A stretch of 17,009 nucleotides of DNA from DASPUH01 sp035622975. Its GTDB lineage: Bacteria > Chloroflexota > Limnocylindria > Limnocylindrales > CSP1-4. Positions 5,575 through 14,074 of this stretch are shown one piece after another. The position numbers and the translations under genes were made by a program. The stretch covers positions 1 through 17,009 of the forward strand of contig DASPUH010000131.1 in NCBI GenBank assembly GCA_035622975.1. The letters are read 5' to 3'. Under the pieces are notes generated by a model. That model was not told the origin of the DNA, did no database searches, and saw nothing but the letters and a program-made list of their open reading frames with translations. Position 1 is the stretch's first letter. Each line of letters opens with the position of its first letter.

Positions 5575-7043
5575 TCGGTCGCGTGGGAGAATGGCGGCCG
5601 ACCGTGACCGAGGCGACGCGACTCCCGCCGCCGAGCCCCGCGCGACCTGCCTTCGACGCGCCTGGCCTGGCCGCGGCAAGTGGCGGCCGGCTGCTGCGCT
5701 CCGGTGCGCGGCCGATCCGCGGGGCAGCGGTGGACTCGCGGCTGATCGAGCCGGGCAACCTCTTCGTGGCCCTGCCCGGAGCCCGCACGGATGGCCACCG
5801 TTTCCTTGACGCGGCGGTGACGGCCGGCGCGTCCGGCCTGCTGGTCAGCCAGGCCCCGGACGCCGCGGCGCTCGACCGCCTCGGCGACACGACCGTCGTG
5901 CTGGTCGACGACGGCCTGGCCGCGCTCGGCCGCGTCGCCGCGGCGTGGCGCGGTCGTTTCCGACCGCTCGTCGTCGGCGTCACCGGCTCGGTGGCCAAGA
6001 CCTCGACCAAGGAGGCGATCGCCGCCGTCCTGCGCACCACGCGCGAGGTCCTGGCCAACGAGGGCAACCAGAACAACGAGGTCGGCCTGCCGCTGACCCT
6101 GCTTCGCCTGGGCCCGACCACCCAGGCGGCAGTGCTGGAGATGGGCATGTACGTGGAGGGCGACATCGCCCACCTCGCCGCCCTCGCCCGGCCGGCCATC
6201 GGGGTCGTCACGGCCGTGCGGAGCGTCCACCTCATGCGGGCCGGCTCCCTGGCCGCGATCGAACGTGAGAAGGGCCGGCTCGTCGAGGCCCTCCCGTCCG
6301 GCGGCACGGCCATCCTCAACGCGGACGATCCGCTCGTGGCGGCCATGCGCGGCCGCACGCCGGCGGCCGTGGTGACCTACGGCTTCGGGCCGGGCGCCGA
6401 TGTGACCGCCCGGGAGGTCGTCGCCCGCGGCGTCGACGGGATGGCGTTCCGGCTCATCGCCGGAGGCGTCGACGTGCCCGTCCGGATTGCGGCGCTGGGG
6501 CGCCACAACGTCCACAACGCCCTCGCCGCCGCAGCCGTCGGCCTGGCGGCGGGCATCGACCCCGCCGCGATCACAGCCGGCCTTGCCTCGCCGTGGGGCG
6601 CCCCGCATCGCAGCACCCTGTTGCGGGCTGGACCATGGCTGGTCGTCGACGACACGTACAACGCCGGGCCCGACTCCATGGCCGCCGCCCTGGACATGCT
6701 GGCCGACCTGCCGGGTCGCCGTGTCGCGGTCCTCGGCGAGATGCTGGAGCTGGGACCTGGCGGCCCGGCCGCCCATCGTGAGGTGGGGCGTCGTGCCGCT
6801 GGGATCGCCGCCCTGCTCGTGACGGTCGGCGACGGCGCCCTGGAGACCGCCGCCGCGGCGCGCTCGGCCGGCCTCCCCGCCGACGCCATCCACCACGTGG
6901 CCGATGCTGCGGCAGCGAGCCGCCTCCTGCTGCCCCTGCTGCAGCCGGCCGACACGATCCTCGTCAAGGGCTCCCACGACGTGGCGCTCGAGGCCGTGGT
7001 GGCCGACCTCGCACGGGCCGGCGCGAAGCGGCGGCCGGCATGA
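5571..7043 (+). CDS. murF: UDP-MurNAc-tripeptide:D-Ala-D-Ala ligase MurF
   Basis: Cytoplasmic ATP-dependent ligase adding D-Ala-D-Ala to the UDP-MurNAc tripeptide. About 490 aa from GTG 5571, which overlaps the ftsI stop as GTGA; GTG 5583 or GTG 5604 are alternatives. The N-terminal domain has AVDSRLIEPGNLFVALPG. The central ATPase has TGSVAKTSTKE (K143), NEGNQNNEVGLP, EMGMYVEGDIAHL and the HLMRAGSLAAIEREKG region. The C-terminal domain has DDTYNAGPDSM, VLGEMLELGP and LVKGSHD. These features (NQNNEVGLP, EMGM, YNAGPDSM) fit MurF rather than MurE. One P-loop glycine of the usual GKT is alanine here (VAKTS). murE is not adjacent. Its stop overlaps mraY as ATGA. Confidence 0.94.
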   Translation: MIGRVGEWRPTVTEATRLPPPSPARPAFDAPGLAAASGGRLLRSGARPIRGAAVDSRLIEPGNLFVALPGARTDGHRFLDAAVTAGASGLLVSQAPDAAALDRLGDTTVVLVDDGLAALGRVAAAWRGRFRPLVVGVTGSVAKTSTKEAIAAVLRTTREVLANEGNQNNEVGLPLTLLRLGPTTQAAVLEMGMYVEGDIAHLAALARPAIGVVTAVRSVHLMRAGSLAAIEREKGRLVEALPSGGTAILNADDPLVAAMRGRTPAAVVTYGFGPGADVTAREVVARGVDGMAFRLIAGGVDVPVRIAALGRHNVHNALAAAAVGLAAGIDPAAITAGLASPWGAPHRSTLLRAGPWLVVDDTYNAGPDSMAAALDMLADLPGRRVAVLGEMLELGPGGPAAHREVGRRAAGIAALLVTVGDGALETAAAARSAGLPADAIHHVADAAAASRLLLPLLQPADTILVKGSHDVALEAVVADLARAGAKRRPA

Positions 7044-8020
7044 ACGTCCTCCTCGTGCAGGGCCTCCTGCTGGCCTTCGCCCTGGTCGTGATCCTCATGC
7101 CGCTCTACGTCCGCTTCCTGCGCTACGTCGGTTTCGGCAAGCGCATCCGGGTGGACGGTCCGGGGACGCACCTGGTCAAGGAGGGCACGCCCACGATGGG
7201 CGGCCTCCTCGTCATCAGCGTCGTGGGAGCGCTGGCGCTGCTGCTCAACCTGGTCGACGCCTCGACCTTCGCGCCCCTCGCCACGATCGCGCTGGTGGGC
7301 GCGCTCGGTGCCGTCGACGACTTCCTCAACGTGCGCACGGGCGACGGCCTGCGCGGCCGCTACAAGGTCATCTGGCAGGCCGTGGTGGCCCTCATCGCCG
7401 CGTTCAACATCCAGCGCACCTACCACATCACGGCCCTGGCGGTGCCCTTCATCGGCGCCGTCGACATCCCCGCGTGGGCCTACATCGTCTTCGCCGCCTT
7501 CGCCATCGTGGCCACCTGCAACGGCGTCAACCTGACCGACGGCCTGGACGGGCTGGCCGGCGGGACGCTCATCTTCGCCTTCGTGGCCTACCTCATCATC
7601 GCCCTCGCCAACGCCCCGCTGGCCCAGCCCAACCTGGCCGTCCTGAGCGCCCTGATCATCGGCGCGCTGCTTGGCTTCCTGTGGTTCAACGTCCACCCGG
7701 CGCAGATCTTCATGGGCGATTCGGGCTCCCTGTCGCTCGGCGCGACGCTGGCCGTGACCGCGCTCATCACCGGCCAGGTCCTCATCCTGCCGCTCATCGG
7801 GATCATCTTCGTGGCCGAGGCCGGCTCGGACATCCTGCAGGTGGGCTACTTCAAGCTCAGCGGCGGCCGCCGCATCCTGCGCATGGCGCCGCTGCACCAC
7901 CATTTCGAGCTGGGCGGCTGGGACGAGGAGAAGGTCACCCTGCGCTTCTGGATCGTGGGCGTCCTGGCCGCGATGCTCGGCGTCGTCTTCTTCCTGGCCA
8001 CCGTGGACAAGCTGCGGTGA
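7040..8020 (+). CDS. mraY: phospho-N-acetylmuramoyl-pentapeptide-transferase MraY
   Basis: A 326-aa polytopic membrane enzyme that moves phospho-MurNAc-pentapeptide onto undecaprenyl phosphate to make lipid I. Family motifs are clear: KEGTPTMGG (residues 47-55), the acidic pair D93-D94 in GAVDDFLN, NLTDGLDGLAGG (164-175), FMGDSGSLSLG (224-234, with D227 near the Mg site), and PLHHHFELGGW (284-294) followed by RFWI. About ten hydrophobic helices are expected and are visible as Leu/Ile/Val/Ala runs. The start ATG overlaps the murF stop by 4 nt (ATGA), showing tight coupling. A GTG overlaps its own stop and is a possible murD start. Confidence 0.97.
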   Translation: MNVLLVQGLLLAFALVVILMPLYVRFLRYVGFGKRIRVDGPGTHLVKEGTPTMGGLLVISVVGALALLLNLVDASTFAPLATIALVGALGAVDDFLNVRTGDGLRGRYKVIWQAVVALIAAFNIQRTYHITALAVPFIGAVDIPAWAYIVFAAFAIVATCNGVNLTDGLDGLAGGTLIFAFVAYLIIALANAPLAQPNLAVLSALIIGALLGFLWFNVHPAQIFMGDSGSLSLGATLAVTALITGQVLILPLIGIIFVAEAGSDILQVGYFKLSGGRRILRMAPLHHHFELGGWDEEKVTLRFWIVGVLAAMLGVVFFLATVDKLR

Positions 8021-8022
8021 CG

Positions 8023-9540
8023 ATGATGACCATCGATCGGTCCGGGCCCTCCACGGCGCCTTTGGACCTGACGCGCCTGGACCTCGACAGCTTCGCCGGC
8101 CGGCCCGTGGCCGTCCTGGGCCTTGCCCGCAGCGGGGTCGCCCTGGCCCGCTTCCTCGTTGATCGCGGCGCACGGGTGACCGCCTACGACCGGCGTCCGC
8201 CGGCGGAGCTGGAGGCGCAGATCGAGTCGCTGGAGGGTCGCCCGGTCGACCTCCGGCTGGGCCCCGATGTGGTTCCCGCCGAGGTGCTGCGCGACCAGGC
8301 GCTCATCACCACGTCGCCCGCCGTCAGCAGCCACTTCAACACGACCGAGCCGCGCCTGCGGGCCGCCCTCGCGGCGGTGGAAGAGGCAGGACGGGTGCCG
8401 GTGGTGAGCGAGATCGACCTCTTCCTGCGCCTGTGCCCGTGCCCCACGGTGGGCGTCACCGGGACGAAGGGCAAGACCACCACGAGTGCTCTCTGCGCGG
8501 CCGTGCTCGCCGCCGGGGCCGCTCCGGTCGTCCTCGGCGGCAACATCGGGACCCCGCTCGTCGAGCGGCTGCCTGACCTCACGCCCGGCCACCGGGTCGT
8601 GCTGGAGATCAGTGAGCTGCAGCTGCCGACGCTGTCGCGGGGCACGACGGTGGCCGTCTACACCCACGTGACGGAGGACCACCTGGACCGCCATGGCAGC
8701 GTGGCCGCCTATCGCGCGGTGAAGCGCCGCCTCGCCGAGCTGGTGGATCCGGAGGGTGCCCTGGTCCTGAACGCTGAGGACCCGGTCTCGCTCGCCTACG
8801 CCGGCCTGGGGGCGACGCCCACCGTCCTCTACCGCCGTGAACCGCCGATGCCCGGCGGCGTCGGCATCGTCGACGACTGGGTCGTCGCGGCCGGTGTCGA
8901 GACGCTGCCGGTGGCCGGAGGCCGAGCCGCCTCGGCCGGGCCGCGGGGGCGGATCATGCCGCTCGACGAGATCGGCCTGCCCGGTCGTCACAACCGGAGC
9001 AATGTCCTCGCCGCGGTCGCCGTGGGGCTGCTCTTCGGCCTCGCCCCCGACGGCATCCGGCGCGCAGTGGCCGGCTTCAGCGGCGTGGAGCACCGCCTGG
9101 AGCTGGTCGCGGTGATCGACGGCGTGCGCTACGTCAACGACTCCCAGGCGACCCAGCCGGACGCCGTGATCGCCGGCCTGGAGAGCTTCGAGGCTCCGCT
9201 CGTGCTCATCGCCGGTGGCCGTGACAAGGGCGTCGACCTGCACCGGATGGCGCGCGTGGCCGTGGAGCGCGCAGCGGCCGTCATCCTCATCGGCGAGAGT
9301 GCGCCCCTCCTGGCGAGCGTGCTCGCGGCGGCCGGTCATCCCCGCGTCACGCGCGCGGCCGACCTGGCGGCCGCCGTGGTGGAGGCCGACGCGACCGCCC
9401 GACGGCTGGCGGAAGGACGCCTGGCCACGGTGCTGCTGAGCCCGGCCGCCACCAGCTTCGACCAGTTCGTGGATTACGCAGCCCGCGGCCGCGCCTTCAA
9501 GGACGCCGTCCGCGCGCTTGCCGCGGGCCGTTCGGCATGA
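8023..9540 (+). CDS. murD: UDP-MurNAc-L-alanine:D-glutamate ligase MurD
   Basis: Cytoplasmic Mur ligase adding D-Glu to UDP-MurNAc-L-Ala. From ATG 8023 it is 505 aa; GTG 8017, in a GTGA overlap with mraY, is a close alternative and ATG 8026 another. The N-terminal Rossmann-like domain shows VAVLGLARSGVALARFL, as expected for MurD. The ATPase domain has GVTGTKGKTTTS (K151), GGNIGTPL, EISELQL and THVTEDHLDRHGS. The C-terminal domain has NDSQATQPDAV and LIAGGRDKGVDL. The family often has Lys in NDSKAT; Gln is present here. The frame is open far upstream inside mraY, but family alignment puts the start here. The stop overlaps ftsW as ATGA. Confidence 0.95.
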   Translation: MMTIDRSGPSTAPLDLTRLDLDSFAGRPVAVLGLARSGVALARFLVDRGARVTAYDRRPPAELEAQIESLEGRPVDLRLGPDVVPAEVLRDQALITTSPAVSSHFNTTEPRLRAALAAVEEAGRVPVVSEIDLFLRLCPCPTVGVTGTKGKTTTSALCAAVLAAGAAPVVLGGNIGTPLVERLPDLTPGHRVVLEISELQLPTLSRGTTVAVYTHVTEDHLDRHGSVAAYRAVKRRLAELVDPEGALVLNAEDPVSLAYAGLGATPTVLYRREPPMPGGVGIVDDWVVAAGVETLPVAGGRAASAGPRGRIMPLDEIGLPGRHNRSNVLAAVAVGLLFGLAPDGIRRAVAGFSGVEHRLELVAVIDGVRYVNDSQATQPDAVIAGLESFEAPLVLIAGGRDKGVDLHRMARVAVERAAAVILIGESAPLLASVLAAAGHPRVTRAADLAAAVVEADATARRLAEGRLATVLLSPAATSFDQFVDYAARGRAFKDAVRALAAGRSA

Positions 9541-10922
9541 CGGCCCGGCCGGCGCCCGGTCCGATCGTCCGCCGCCGCGAACCCGCGAGCGCGGCGCACC
9601 GCCTGCCGACCACGGCCACGCTGCCCCTGGACGGCGTCGCGCCGCGCTTGACCGGGTTGGTGGGGACCCTGGTCGCCCGTCCGGAGCGCGGCCGAGTGAC
9701 GACCCTGCAGCGGCCGCGCCATGCGCCTGACTACGTGCTCCTGGTGGCGGTGATGGCCCTCACCGCCATCGGCATCCTGATGGTCTACTCGAGCTCCGGT
9801 GTGCGCGCCTACGTGAGCCAGCAGGGCGACTCGATGGCGGTCGTGGGGCCGCAGCTCCTGTGGGCCTGCCTGGGCATCGTGGCCATGGTCGTCACGATGC
9901 GCGTCGACTACCGCTGGTGGCGCATGGTGTCGCTGCCGTTCTACGCGGTCGCCATCGCCCTCCTGGTCCTGGTGCTGATGCCCGGCCTCGGCGTGCAGGT
10001 CGGCGGCTCGGCCCGCTGGCTGGAGATCCGCCCGCTGCCGGCCATCCATCCGGCCGAGCTGGCCAAGCTGGCGCTGGTCGTGTACCTGGCCCATTGGATG
10101 GCCAACCGGGGCCAGCGGATCAGCCGCATCCGCGACGGCACGATCCCGTTCCTGCTGCTGGTCGCGCCCATCATCTTCCTGGTCCTCAAGGAGCCCGACC
10201 TGGGCACGACCGGGGTGCTCACGCTGACCGCCTTCATCCTCTTCTGGGTCGCCGGGGCCAACCTGTGGCAGTTCGCCATGCTGCTGCCGGCCGGCGTCGC
10301 CGGGGTGGCCGCGGTCATCCTCAGCCACGCCTACCAGGCGAGCCGCATCACCACGTTCCTGAACCCGTGGGCCGACCCGCTCGGCGCCGGCTTCCACACC
10401 ATCCAGGGGCTGCTGGCACTCGGCACCGGCGGCCTGTTCGGGGCCGGCTTGGGCCAGAGCACGCAGGCGGGCGGGATCGTCGTGCCCAACGCCTTCAACG
10501 ACTTCATCTTCGCGGTGATCGGCGAGGAGTTCGGCCTCGTCGGCGGGATCCTCGTCGTGGGCCTCTTCCTGATCGTCGGCTACCAGGGCCTGCGCGTCGC
10601 CCTCAACGCCCCGGACACGTTCGGCGGCCTGCTGGCCACGGGGGTCACCGGCTGGCTGCTGGTGCAGGCTTTCATCAACATCGGCGTGGTGGTCAACCTG
10701 CTGCCGATCACCGGTATCACGCTGCCGTTCGTGAGCGCTGGCGGCTCGTCGCTCGTGGTGAGCTTCGCCGCCGTCGGTATCCTGCTGTCCATCTCCCGCG
10801 AGACCCAAGCTCGAGGCACCTGGAACGATGCGGATCCTGATCGCCGGCGGTGGATCCGGCGGCCACATCCATCCCGCGCTGGCGGTCGCCCGAGCCCTGC
10901 AAGAGGGGCCCGCGCCCGTTGA
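9537..10922 (+). CDS. ftsW: septal peptidoglycan glycosyltransferase FtsW (SEDS family)
   Basis: A 461-aa SEDS protein that polymerises lipid II glycan strands at the septum with FtsI. The long basic N-terminus (about residues 1-64) is cytoplasmic. The TM core runs from about 65 to 420. SEDS motifs are HPAELAKLALVVYLA (171-185), KEPDLGTT (218-225), NPWADPLGAGFHTIQ (276-290, D280 probably the catalytic Asp), GTGGLFGAGLGQS, NDFIFAVIGEEFGLVGG (321-337), and LPITGITLPFVSAGGSS (389-405). FtsW rather than RodA is inferred from dcw position. The ATG overlaps the murD stop (ATGA). GTG 9696 would give a shorter N-terminus. The last 31 or so residues are Arg-rich and read out of frame through the start of murG, a 95-nt overlap. 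Confidence 0.94.
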   Translation: MTARPAPGPIVRRREPASAAHRLPTTATLPLDGVAPRLTGLVGTLVARPERGRVTTLQRPRHAPDYVLLVAVMALTAIGILMVYSSSGVRAYVSQQGDSMAVVGPQLLWACLGIVAMVVTMRVDYRWWRMVSLPFYAVAIALLVLVLMPGLGVQVGGSARWLEIRPLPAIHPAELAKLALVVYLAHWMANRGQRISRIRDGTIPFLLLVAPIIFLVLKEPDLGTTGVLTLTAFILFWVAGANLWQFAMLLPAGVAGVAAVILSHAYQASRITTFLNPWADPLGAGFHTIQGLLALGTGGLFGAGLGQSTQAGGIVVPNAFNDFIFAVIGEEFGLVGGILVVGLFLIVGYQGLRVALNAPDTFGGLLATGVTGWLLVQAFINIGVVVNLLPITGITLPFVSAGGSSLVVSFAAVGILLSISRETQARGTWNDADPDRRRWIRRPHPSRAGGRPSPARGARAR

Positions 10923-11970
10923 CGTGTCCTGGGTCGGGGGCCGCCGCGGGCTCGAGCGCGAACTGGTGCCCGCGGCGGGCTTCCCGCTGACGCGACTCTG
11001 GCTGCGCTCGTTGCGCTCGACAGAGTTGTCGATCCACGCCGTCCTGGACCCCCTCCGTCTCGGCGCCTCCCTGCCGCAGGCGCTGGCCCTCCTGACCCGC
11101 CTTCGGCCCGACGCGGTCTTCAGCACCGGCGGCTACGTGGCCCTGCCCGTCCTCGCGGCGGCGGCCATGCTGCGCATCCCCACGCTCCTCTGGGAGGGCA
11201 ACCTCGTGCCCGGCCGGAGTGCCCGCGTGGCGGCCCCGCTGGCCACCGTCGTGACGCTGAGCTTCGAGGCCACCCGCCGTCGCCTTGGCGGGCGGGGCCT
11301 GGTGACCGGCACCCCGATCCGCTCGCTGGCCGGCCTCGATCGCGCCGCCGCCCGCGACCGCTTCGGGGTCAGGGGCGACCAGGCCTGCCTCTTGATCTTC
11401 GGCGGCTCGCAGGCCGTGGCGCGCTTCGACGCCGCCGTCGCCGCGGCGCTGCCGGCCCTCACGGAGCGGGCGGTCGTGCTCCATCTGACCGGCCAGCCGG
11501 CCTATGCCGAGGCGCTCCAGCGGCGCGAGGCGCTGCCGGCCGACCGGCGCGAGCGGTACCGGCCGTATCCCTTCCTCCGCGACGAGATGGGCCAGGCGCT
11601 CGTGGCCGCCGACCTCGTGGTGGGGCGGGCCGGCTCGTCCACCCTGGCGGAGGTGACCGCGGCCGGTCTGCCCATGGTCGTCGTGCCCTATCCCCATGCG
11701 GCCGGCCACCAGCGGGCCAATGCCCGCTTCGTGGCCGACGCCGGCGCTGCCTGGCTGGTCGACGACGAGGCGTTCGATGGGCCGGCCCTCGTGGCCGCGC
11801 TGGCCATCCTGGACGATGGCCCGCGCGTCGCGGCGATGCGCGCCGCCAGCCGGGCTTTGGGCCGCCCGGGCGCCGCGGCGGCGAACGTGACCCTGCTCCT
11901 CGCGCTGGCCCAGCGTCGCCCGGTACCCGAGGCCGCCGAGGTCGAACGCCTCGCCCGTCTTGCGGCCTGA
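10828..11970 (+). CDS. murG: UDP-GlcNAc:lipid I N-acetylglucosaminyltransferase MurG
   Basis: A 380-aa peripheral membrane GT28 enzyme that adds GlcNAc to lipid I, giving lipid II. The N-terminal glycine loop is MRILIAGGGSGGHIHPALAVA (residues 1-21; GGS where many have GGT). Further motifs are FSTGGYVALPV, LLWEGNLVPGRS, LIFGGSQAVARFD, and the UDP-GlcNAc-binding GRAGSSTLAEVTAAGLP with E275, then VVPYPHAAGHQRANA. The start is unambiguous because the glycine loop begins at residue 7. The gene begins inside ftsW, so its translation is probably coupled to ftsW. Its stop is 1 nt before the murB ATG. murC, often next to murG, is not here. Confidence 0.95.
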   Translation: MRILIAGGGSGGHIHPALAVARALQEGPAPVDVSWVGGRRGLERELVPAAGFPLTRLWLRSLRSTELSIHAVLDPLRLGASLPQALALLTRLRPDAVFSTGGYVALPVLAAAAMLRIPTLLWEGNLVPGRSARVAAPLATVVTLSFEATRRRLGGRGLVTGTPIRSLAGLDRAAARDRFGVRGDQACLLIFGGSQAVARFDAAVAAALPALTERAVVLHLTGQPAYAEALQRREALPADRRERYRPYPFLRDEMGQALVAADLVVGRAGSSTLAEVTAAGLPMVVVPYPHAAGHQRANARFVADAGAAWLVDDEAFDGPALVAALAILDDGPRVAAMRAASRALGRPGAAAANVTLLLALAQRRPVPEAAEVERLARLAA

Positions 11971-11971
11971 G

Positions 11972-12943
11972 ATGGTCGTGGCCGCCTCGTCCGCCGACCG
12001 GCACCTCGACGCGGCCGACGCGGCCCGCCTGGGAACGGAGATCCAGCGCCGCCTGGGCCTCAAGACGTCGCGCCGGGAGCCGCTGGCCCGCTTCACGACG
12101 ATGCGCGTCGGGGGCCCGGCGGACCTCTTCGCCGAGGTCCACAACCTCTTCGAGCTGCGCGGGGTGGTGCGCTTCGCGCGCACGCGCGACATCCCCCTCA
12201 CGCTCATCGGCCGCGGCTCGGACCTCGTCATCAGCGACGCCGGAGTGGCCGGCCTGGTGGTCGTGGACCGGGCCCAGGGCAGCCGTTTCGACGGTCCGTT
12301 GCTGGTGGCCGACGCGGGGCTGCCGATGGCCCGCGCGGCCACGCTGGCCAGGACGGCGGGCCTCTCCGGCCTCGAGTTCGGGCTGGCCATCCCGGGCACG
12401 GTCGGCGGGGCGGTATGGGCCAACGCGGGCGCCCATGACTCCGACGTGCGGGCCTTGCTGGAGGCCGCCACGGTGGTCGGTCCCGACGGGACCGAGGCGG
12501 TCGAGTCGGCAGCCTCTTTGGGCCTGGGTTACCGCGAGAGCCGCCTCAAGCATGGGCAGCCCGGACGGCCGGAGGTGGTCACTTCGGCTACCTTCCGCCT
12601 CACGCCGACCGATCCAGCCCTCATCGACGAACGGCTCGACGAGATCCGCCGCTGGCGCCAGGCCCACCAGCCGCTCGGCCTGCCCTCGGCCGGCAGCTAC
12701 TTCCGCAACCCGAGCGAGGGACCGTCCGCGGGGGCGCTGATCGACGGCCTGGGCCTCAAGGGCCGGCGGCTCGGCGGCGCGGTGGTCAGCGAGAAGCACG
12801 CCAACTTCATCGTCAACGACCGGGGCGGCACGGCCACCGACGTGCGGCAGCTGGGCGACCTGGTGCGTGCCACCGTCCTCCAGGCGACCGGCGTGGATCT
12901 GCAGCCCGAGGTCGTCTTCGTGGGCGACTGGAGCGCCACGTGA
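11972..12943 (+). CDS. murB: UDP-N-acetylenolpyruvoylglucosamine reductase MurB
   Basis: A 323-aa cytoplasmic FAD enzyme that uses NADPH to reduce UDP-GlcNAc-enolpyruvate to UDP-MurNAc. The FAD-binding region shows TTMRVGGPADLF (42-53), IGRGSDLVISDAG (79-91) and IPGTVGGAVWANAGA (140-154). Catalytic residues appear conserved: R188 in GYRES, S242 in SAGSYFRNP and E313 in QPEVVFVG. SEKHANFIVN (273-282) is also typical. The usual GSN in the GGGSNLL motif is GSD here. ATG 11972 is preferred over a TTG at 11960 that lies inside murG. The stop overlaps the ddl GTG by 4 nt. Confidence 0.95.
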   Translation: MVVAASSADRHLDAADAARLGTEIQRRLGLKTSRREPLARFTTMRVGGPADLFAEVHNLFELRGVVRFARTRDIPLTLIGRGSDLVISDAGVAGLVVVDRAQGSRFDGPLLVADAGLPMARAATLARTAGLSGLEFGLAIPGTVGGAVWANAGAHDSDVRALLEAATVVGPDGTEAVESAASLGLGYRESRLKHGQPGRPEVVTSATFRLTPTDPALIDERLDEIRRWRQAHQPLGLPSAGSYFRNPSEGPSAGALIDGLGLKGRRLGGAVVSEKHANFIVNDRGGTATDVRQLGDLVRATVLQATGVDLQPEVVFVGDWSAT

Positions 12944-14055
12944 GCCGGTCCGTGGCCGTCCTCATGGGCGGGCCGTCGGCCGAGCACGACGTGTCGCTCG
13001 TCTCGGGCCGCGCCATCGCCGCCGCCCTGGCCGGGCGCGGCCATACCGTGGCCACATGGCTCATCACCCTGGACGGCGCCTGGTGGCGCGTGCCGCTGGA
13101 GGGCGAGGGGGCGATGCCGCCGGCGGCCTACGATGATCCGGCGGTCCTGGGCGGCGAGGGTCCCTTCGGCGCCGCGGCCGCGCTGGCGCGGCTGGCCGGC
13201 GAGGCGCCTGCCCCGGTGATCTGGATCGCCCTCCACGGGCCGTTCGGTGAGGACGGGGTCGTGCAGGCGCTGTGCGAGGCGGCCGGCCTGGTCTACACGG
13301 GGTCGGGCGTCGCCGCTTCCGCACTCGGCATGGACAAGCACCGCTTCAAGCAGCTCGCGCGCGGGCTGGAGCTGCCCGTGGTGGCGTGGCGCTCGCTCGA
13401 CGCCGCGGCGTACCGCGCCGATGCGGCCGGCTCGCTGGCGCGCCTGGAGGCGTTCGCCGCGACGCTCACCGATCCGCGCCTCATGATCAAGCCCGACCGC
13501 CTGGGTTCGAGCGTGGGCATGACGATCGTGCGTCGTCCCGAGGAGCCGCCGGAGCTCGAGCGGGCCCTGGCCGAGGCCTTCCGTTACGACGACCTGGTGC
13601 TCGCGGAGGCGTACCTGGCGGGGGCCCGCGAGCTCGAGGTCGGCCTCGTCGGCAACGGCCTGGCCGACCTGCAGGTGTTCGGGCCGGGCGAGGTCTTGCC
13701 CGGCCACGAGTTCTACGACTACCACGCCAAGTACGACCCCGGCGTCTCCCGCACGACCGCTGCCCCGGAGCTGGACGAGCGCGTCCGCACCACGATCCGC
13801 GAGCAGGCCGCGGCGGCCTACCTGGCGGTCGGGGCGACCGGCTTCGCGCGCGTGGACTTCCTGTTCCATGGCGGGCGGATCTACCTGTCCGAGATCAACA
13901 CGATCCCCGGCTTCACGCCGATCAGCCTCTTCCCCCAGGTGTGGGCCACTGGCGGCGGTGACTTCGCCGACCTCGCGGAGCGCATCGTGGAGCTGGCCGT
14001 CGCCCGGGCCGCCGCCCGGCCATCCGCCCGCCTGACGCGGGCCGACCTGCCGTGA
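12940..14055 (+). CDS. ddl: D-alanine--D-alanine ligase Ddl
   Basis: A 371-aa cytoplasmic ATP-grasp enzyme making the D-Ala-D-Ala dipeptide that MurF uses. It starts at GTG 12940 (GTGA overlap with the murB stop). Motifs are MGGPSAEHDVSL (residues 9-20, with E15), ALHGPFGEDG, GSGVAASALGMDK, IKPDRLGSSVG (K184), EFYDYHAKY (257-265) and SEINTIPGFTPISLFP (317-332, with E318 and N320 as Mg ligands). The YDY.AKY loop is the D-Ala-D-Ala type, not the D-lactate VanA type, so a normal pentapeptide ending is expected. The last 15 or so residues are a low-complexity Ala/Arg tail. The ftsQ start follows after 19 nt. Confidence 0.95.
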   Translation: MSRSVAVLMGGPSAEHDVSLVSGRAIAAALAGRGHTVATWLITLDGAWWRVPLEGEGAMPPAAYDDPAVLGGEGPFGAAAALARLAGEAPAPVIWIALHGPFGEDGVVQALCEAAGLVYTGSGVAASALGMDKHRFKQLARGLELPVVAWRSLDAAAYRADAAGSLARLEAFAATLTDPRLMIKPDRLGSSVGMTIVRRPEEPPELERALAEAFRYDDLVLAEAYLAGARELEVGLVGNGLADLQVFGPGEVLPGHEFYDYHAKYDPGVSRTTAAPELDERVRTTIREQAAAAYLAVGATGFARVDFLFHGGRIYLSEINTIPGFTPISLFPQVWATGGGDFADLAERIVELAVARAAARPSARLTRADLP

Positions 14056-14074
14056 GCGGCGGCCTGGTGGCAGC

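Noticed and set aside
6904..8016. Upstream extension of the murD frame through mraY
   Set aside because: mraY is fully recognised here; the extension is Arg/His/Pro-rich and MurD homology starts near 8023.
6377..8173. Very long antisense ORF of 598 codons (and similar ones at 5361-6977, 10717-12471, 12697-14223, 15408-16898)
   Set aside because: These are mirror frames of strongly recognised Mur/Fts genes, kept open by very high GC at third positions. Their translations are Arg/Gly/His/Asp-rich and low in hydrophobic structure.
11960..11971. TTG start for murB inside murG
   Set aside because: ATG 11972 is 1 nt after the murG stop and is a better initiation codon; the FAD domain starts well downstream of either.
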